64,000 nt of DNA from JBNKFV01 sp050289485 (GTDB taxonomy: Bacteria; Pseudomonadota; Gammaproteobacteria; Pseudomonadales; Cellvibrionaceae). The notes under the pieces were generated by a model. The model made no database searches. It was not told the DNA's origin and saw only the letters and a program-made list of their open reading frames with translations. The stretch lies in contig JBNKFV010000017.1 in NCBI GenBank assembly GCA_050289485.1, positions 186,001 through 250,000 on the forward strand. The letters are read 5' to 3'. The translations under genes and the position numbers were made by a program. This document shows positions 62,582-64,000 of this stretch, piece by piece. Each line of letters starts with the position of its first letter. Position 1 is the first letter of the stretch.

Positions 62582-63261
62582 TGCTCAGCCAATACCTCTG
62601 GAGACTCTCCCCGCCAATAACGCCAGCGCAAGCACCACATTAATACAATGGTTGTAAAAATACCGTTATTAAGCCAACGTCGCCCTGACGTTTGTACCTT
62701 GTCGGATAAACACAGTGGAGATTGTATACGGCGCAACCGAGTCGACAGCTCGATGTCTTCCATTAATGGCTGATCGGGAAAACCACCTTGCTGATGGAAT
62801 TGTTGTGTACGCATAAAAATTGCCTGATCACCAGTTGGAATACCCGTGATACGTGAGCGAATATTCATGCAAGCCGCAACGATATTCAAACATGCCTGCT
62901 GAAAACCCCGACCACCGGTAATCGCAACATCAAACCGCCCCCAAAATTTTTCCGGCTTTTCATCCAGCACGCGCGTAATAGTTACCACCGCAGAAGCGGG
63001 TAATTGCGTATCAGCATGCAGAAACAGCAGTGCGTCGCGATTGGCACAAGCAGCTCCATGGTTCATTTGCCTAGCACGCCCGCGAGCACAGTGCACTACG
63101 TTTACACCTTCAGCACTTAATGCCTCAACGGTTCCATCGGTACTGCCACCATCAACTACAATCACCTCGCAGCCCTGAGCTTGTAGAGACTGCAATTGGG
63201 TAATCAACCCAGGCAATACTGCCTGCTCATTCAATACGGGAACAACTACCGATAACGGCAT
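62569..63261 (-). CDS. TIGR04283-type arsenosugar biosynthesis glycosyltransferase
   Basis: A 230-residue GT2 enzyme. ATG at 63261 (MPLSVVVPVLNEQAVLPGL) is chosen over an earlier frame start that would run back into ArsS. Motifs: EVIVVDGGSTDGTV, DALLFLHADTQLPASA, GDQAIFMRT and MEDIELSTRLRRIQ. A C-terminal hydrophobic segment suggests membrane contact. The TIGR04283 group usually lies beside ArsS, as here, and is thought to help build arsenosugars. Confidence 0.88.
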   Translation of the reverse strand: MPLSVVVPVLNEQAVLPGLITQLQSLQAQGCEVIVVDGGSTDGTVEALSAEGVNVVHCARGRARQMNHGAACANRDALLFLHADTQLPASAVVTITRVLDEKPEKFWGRFDVAITGGRGFQQACLNIVAACMNIRSRITGIPTGDQAIFMRTQQFHQQGGFPDQPLMEDIELSTRLRRIQSPLCLSDKVQTSGRRWLNNGIFTTIVLMWCLRWRYWRGESPEVLAEHYRS

Positions 63262-63292
63262 AAACAAGGTATCTCTAAAGCAACAGCCAGCA

Positions 63293-64000
63293 TCACAGTG
63301 CTCCACCACAACTGCTACCCTGCCCCGCGGTACAGCCAAAACAGTGATCAGCTACGGCAATGCTATTGCTGCCGAGATCTTCACCCAATAAATCTCTCAG
63401 ATGTTTTTTGCCTTTGCCTGGTAATGGAATTGCCAACTGCTGATTAAAGTCACAATCGTACAGATAACCCTGCCAATCGACACTCACCAGAGAGCGGCAC
63501 ATTACATTGGCCAAATTATTGGCCTGATAATTATTTTTCAGCAGATCCATATACTCTGCAAACTGCCCCTTTGTCACCAGCGCGGAACCAAACCGCTGAA
63601 TGGGCATATTCGCAAGGGCAAAAAGCTCATTAAATTCTATGGAAAAATGCTGCCGCAACTCGCGTTTATAATCAGCCTCAAGAGCTTGTTGATCCGGCGG
63701 CAAAGACGGCCCTTGCGGGTTATAAACCAGGTTGAGGCGCAAACCTGAGCCGGGTTTACCATAACCCAATGCATTCAGCTGTTTGAGCCCAGCGATACTG
63801 CGGCCAAATACACCCTCACCCCGTTGGGCGTCTACATTGGCGACGGAATAACAGGGCAAGGATGCCACCACCTCTACATCGTTGGCGGCCAAAAATTCAG
63901 CCAGATCTTCCTGCCCCGGCTCCGACAGCACGGTCAGGTTGCAGCGATCAATCACCTGAACACCGGCGCGGGTTGCTTCAACCACCAATTTGCGAAAGCC
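63293..64000 (-). CDS. arsS: arsenosugar biosynthesis radical SAM protein ArsS, C-terminal part
   Basis: The frame runs off the right edge of the window, so the radical SAM CxxxCxxC cluster is not visible. What remains (235 residues) is typical ArsS: DRCNLTVLSEPGQEDLAEFL, VVASLPCY, DAQRGEGVFGRSIAGLKQLN and the C-terminal Cys set CFGCTAGQGSSCGG, which binds a second cluster or zinc. ArsS joins the deoxyadenosyl group to dimethylarsenite. The glycosyltransferase start lies 31 bases downstream, so the two are co-transcribed. Confidence 0.9.
   Translation of the reverse strand, partial: GFRKLVVEATRAGVQVIDRCNLTVLSEPGQEDLAEFLAANDVEVVASLPCYSVANVDAQRGEGVFGRSIAGLKQLNALGYGKPGSGLRLNLVYNPQGPSLPPDQQALEADYKRELRQHFSIEFNELFALANMPIQRFGSALVTKGQFAEYMDLLKNNYQANNLANVMCRSLVSVDWQGYLYDCDFNQQLAIPLPGKGKKHLRDLLGEDLGSNSIAVADHCFGCTAGQGSSCGGAL

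Noticed and set aside
1..64000. CRISPR arrays, rRNA or tRNA genes
   Set aside because: No regularly spaced repeats were seen, and no tRNA or rRNA sequence was recognised by eye, including the gap after pgsA where some relatives have tRNAs. A tRNAscan run would settle this.

Overview
The window reads as a chromosomal segment of a marine-type gammaproteobacterium, probably in the Cellvibrionales/Spongiibacteraceae area. Three points support this. The block lolCDE - DUF2062 - comEC - exbB/exbD - lpxK - kdsB - LMW-PTP - murB and the block gacA/uvrY-uvrC-pgsA are arranged as in Pseudomonas and its relatives. A phasin is present. TonB receptor, sulfatase and arsenosugar genes fit a marine lifestyle. 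Taxonomy is inferred from gene order and protein style only.

Layout. 1-28 kb is mostly core genome: the end of a hybrid sensor kinase, a SulP transporter, an orphan MshQ-like adhesin, an MscS channel, a universal stress protein, DjlA, a phasin, YigZ, PgsA, UvrC, a GacA/UvrY-type regulator, and the cell-envelope block murB to lolC. A ~285-bp palindromic MITE-like element (27992-28276) sits between lolC and a PilZ gene.

28.9-50.3 kb is an accessory catabolic island. It holds a TPP-dependent decarboxylase-like enzyme, a class III aminotransferase and an Asp-box repeat protein. A tight seven-gene operon follows (ALDH, SDR, VOC, DUF1185/AA_synth, carboxymuconolactone decarboxylase-like, alpha/beta hydrolase, GST). 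A two-component flavin hydroxylase resembles the C1/C2 p-hydroxyphenylacetate hydroxylase, with its reductase fused to a MarR-like domain. The island also has an EamA exporter, a tautomerase-like protein, an MFS transporter, a lipoprotein sulfatase, a TonB-dependent receptor and a LysR regulator. The parts suggest uptake, desulfation, hydroxylation, ring cleavage and side-chain processing of an unidentified, possibly sulfated, aromatic compound. A near-identical 19-bp motif occurs at two promoter regions of the island, with a weaker match at a third, and is a candidate operator.

50.3-58.5 kb holds an outer-membrane phospholipase A, a 6PGDH-like dehydrogenase, a small MshEN-domain protein, a 3-hydroxyisobutyryl-CoA hydrolase, a diguanylate cyclase with a periplasmic binding domain, a frameshifted DUF3429 pseudogene next to a DCC-family gene, and an AAHS-type aromatic-acid transporter.

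58.9-64 kb has an M14-like deacylase and then an arsenosugar locus: ArsM-type methyltransferase, a membrane fatty-acid hydroxylase, a TIGR04283-type glycosyltransferase and the C-terminal part of the radical SAM enzyme ArsS, cut by the window edge.

Small genes outside the standard calls are also reported: a clear 43-aa membrane peptide at 12285-12416 and a doubtful 49-codon frame at 24022-24171. An ATTAACCCGGCAA palindrome recurs and forms the ends of a 171-bp multi-hairpin element at 49135-49305.
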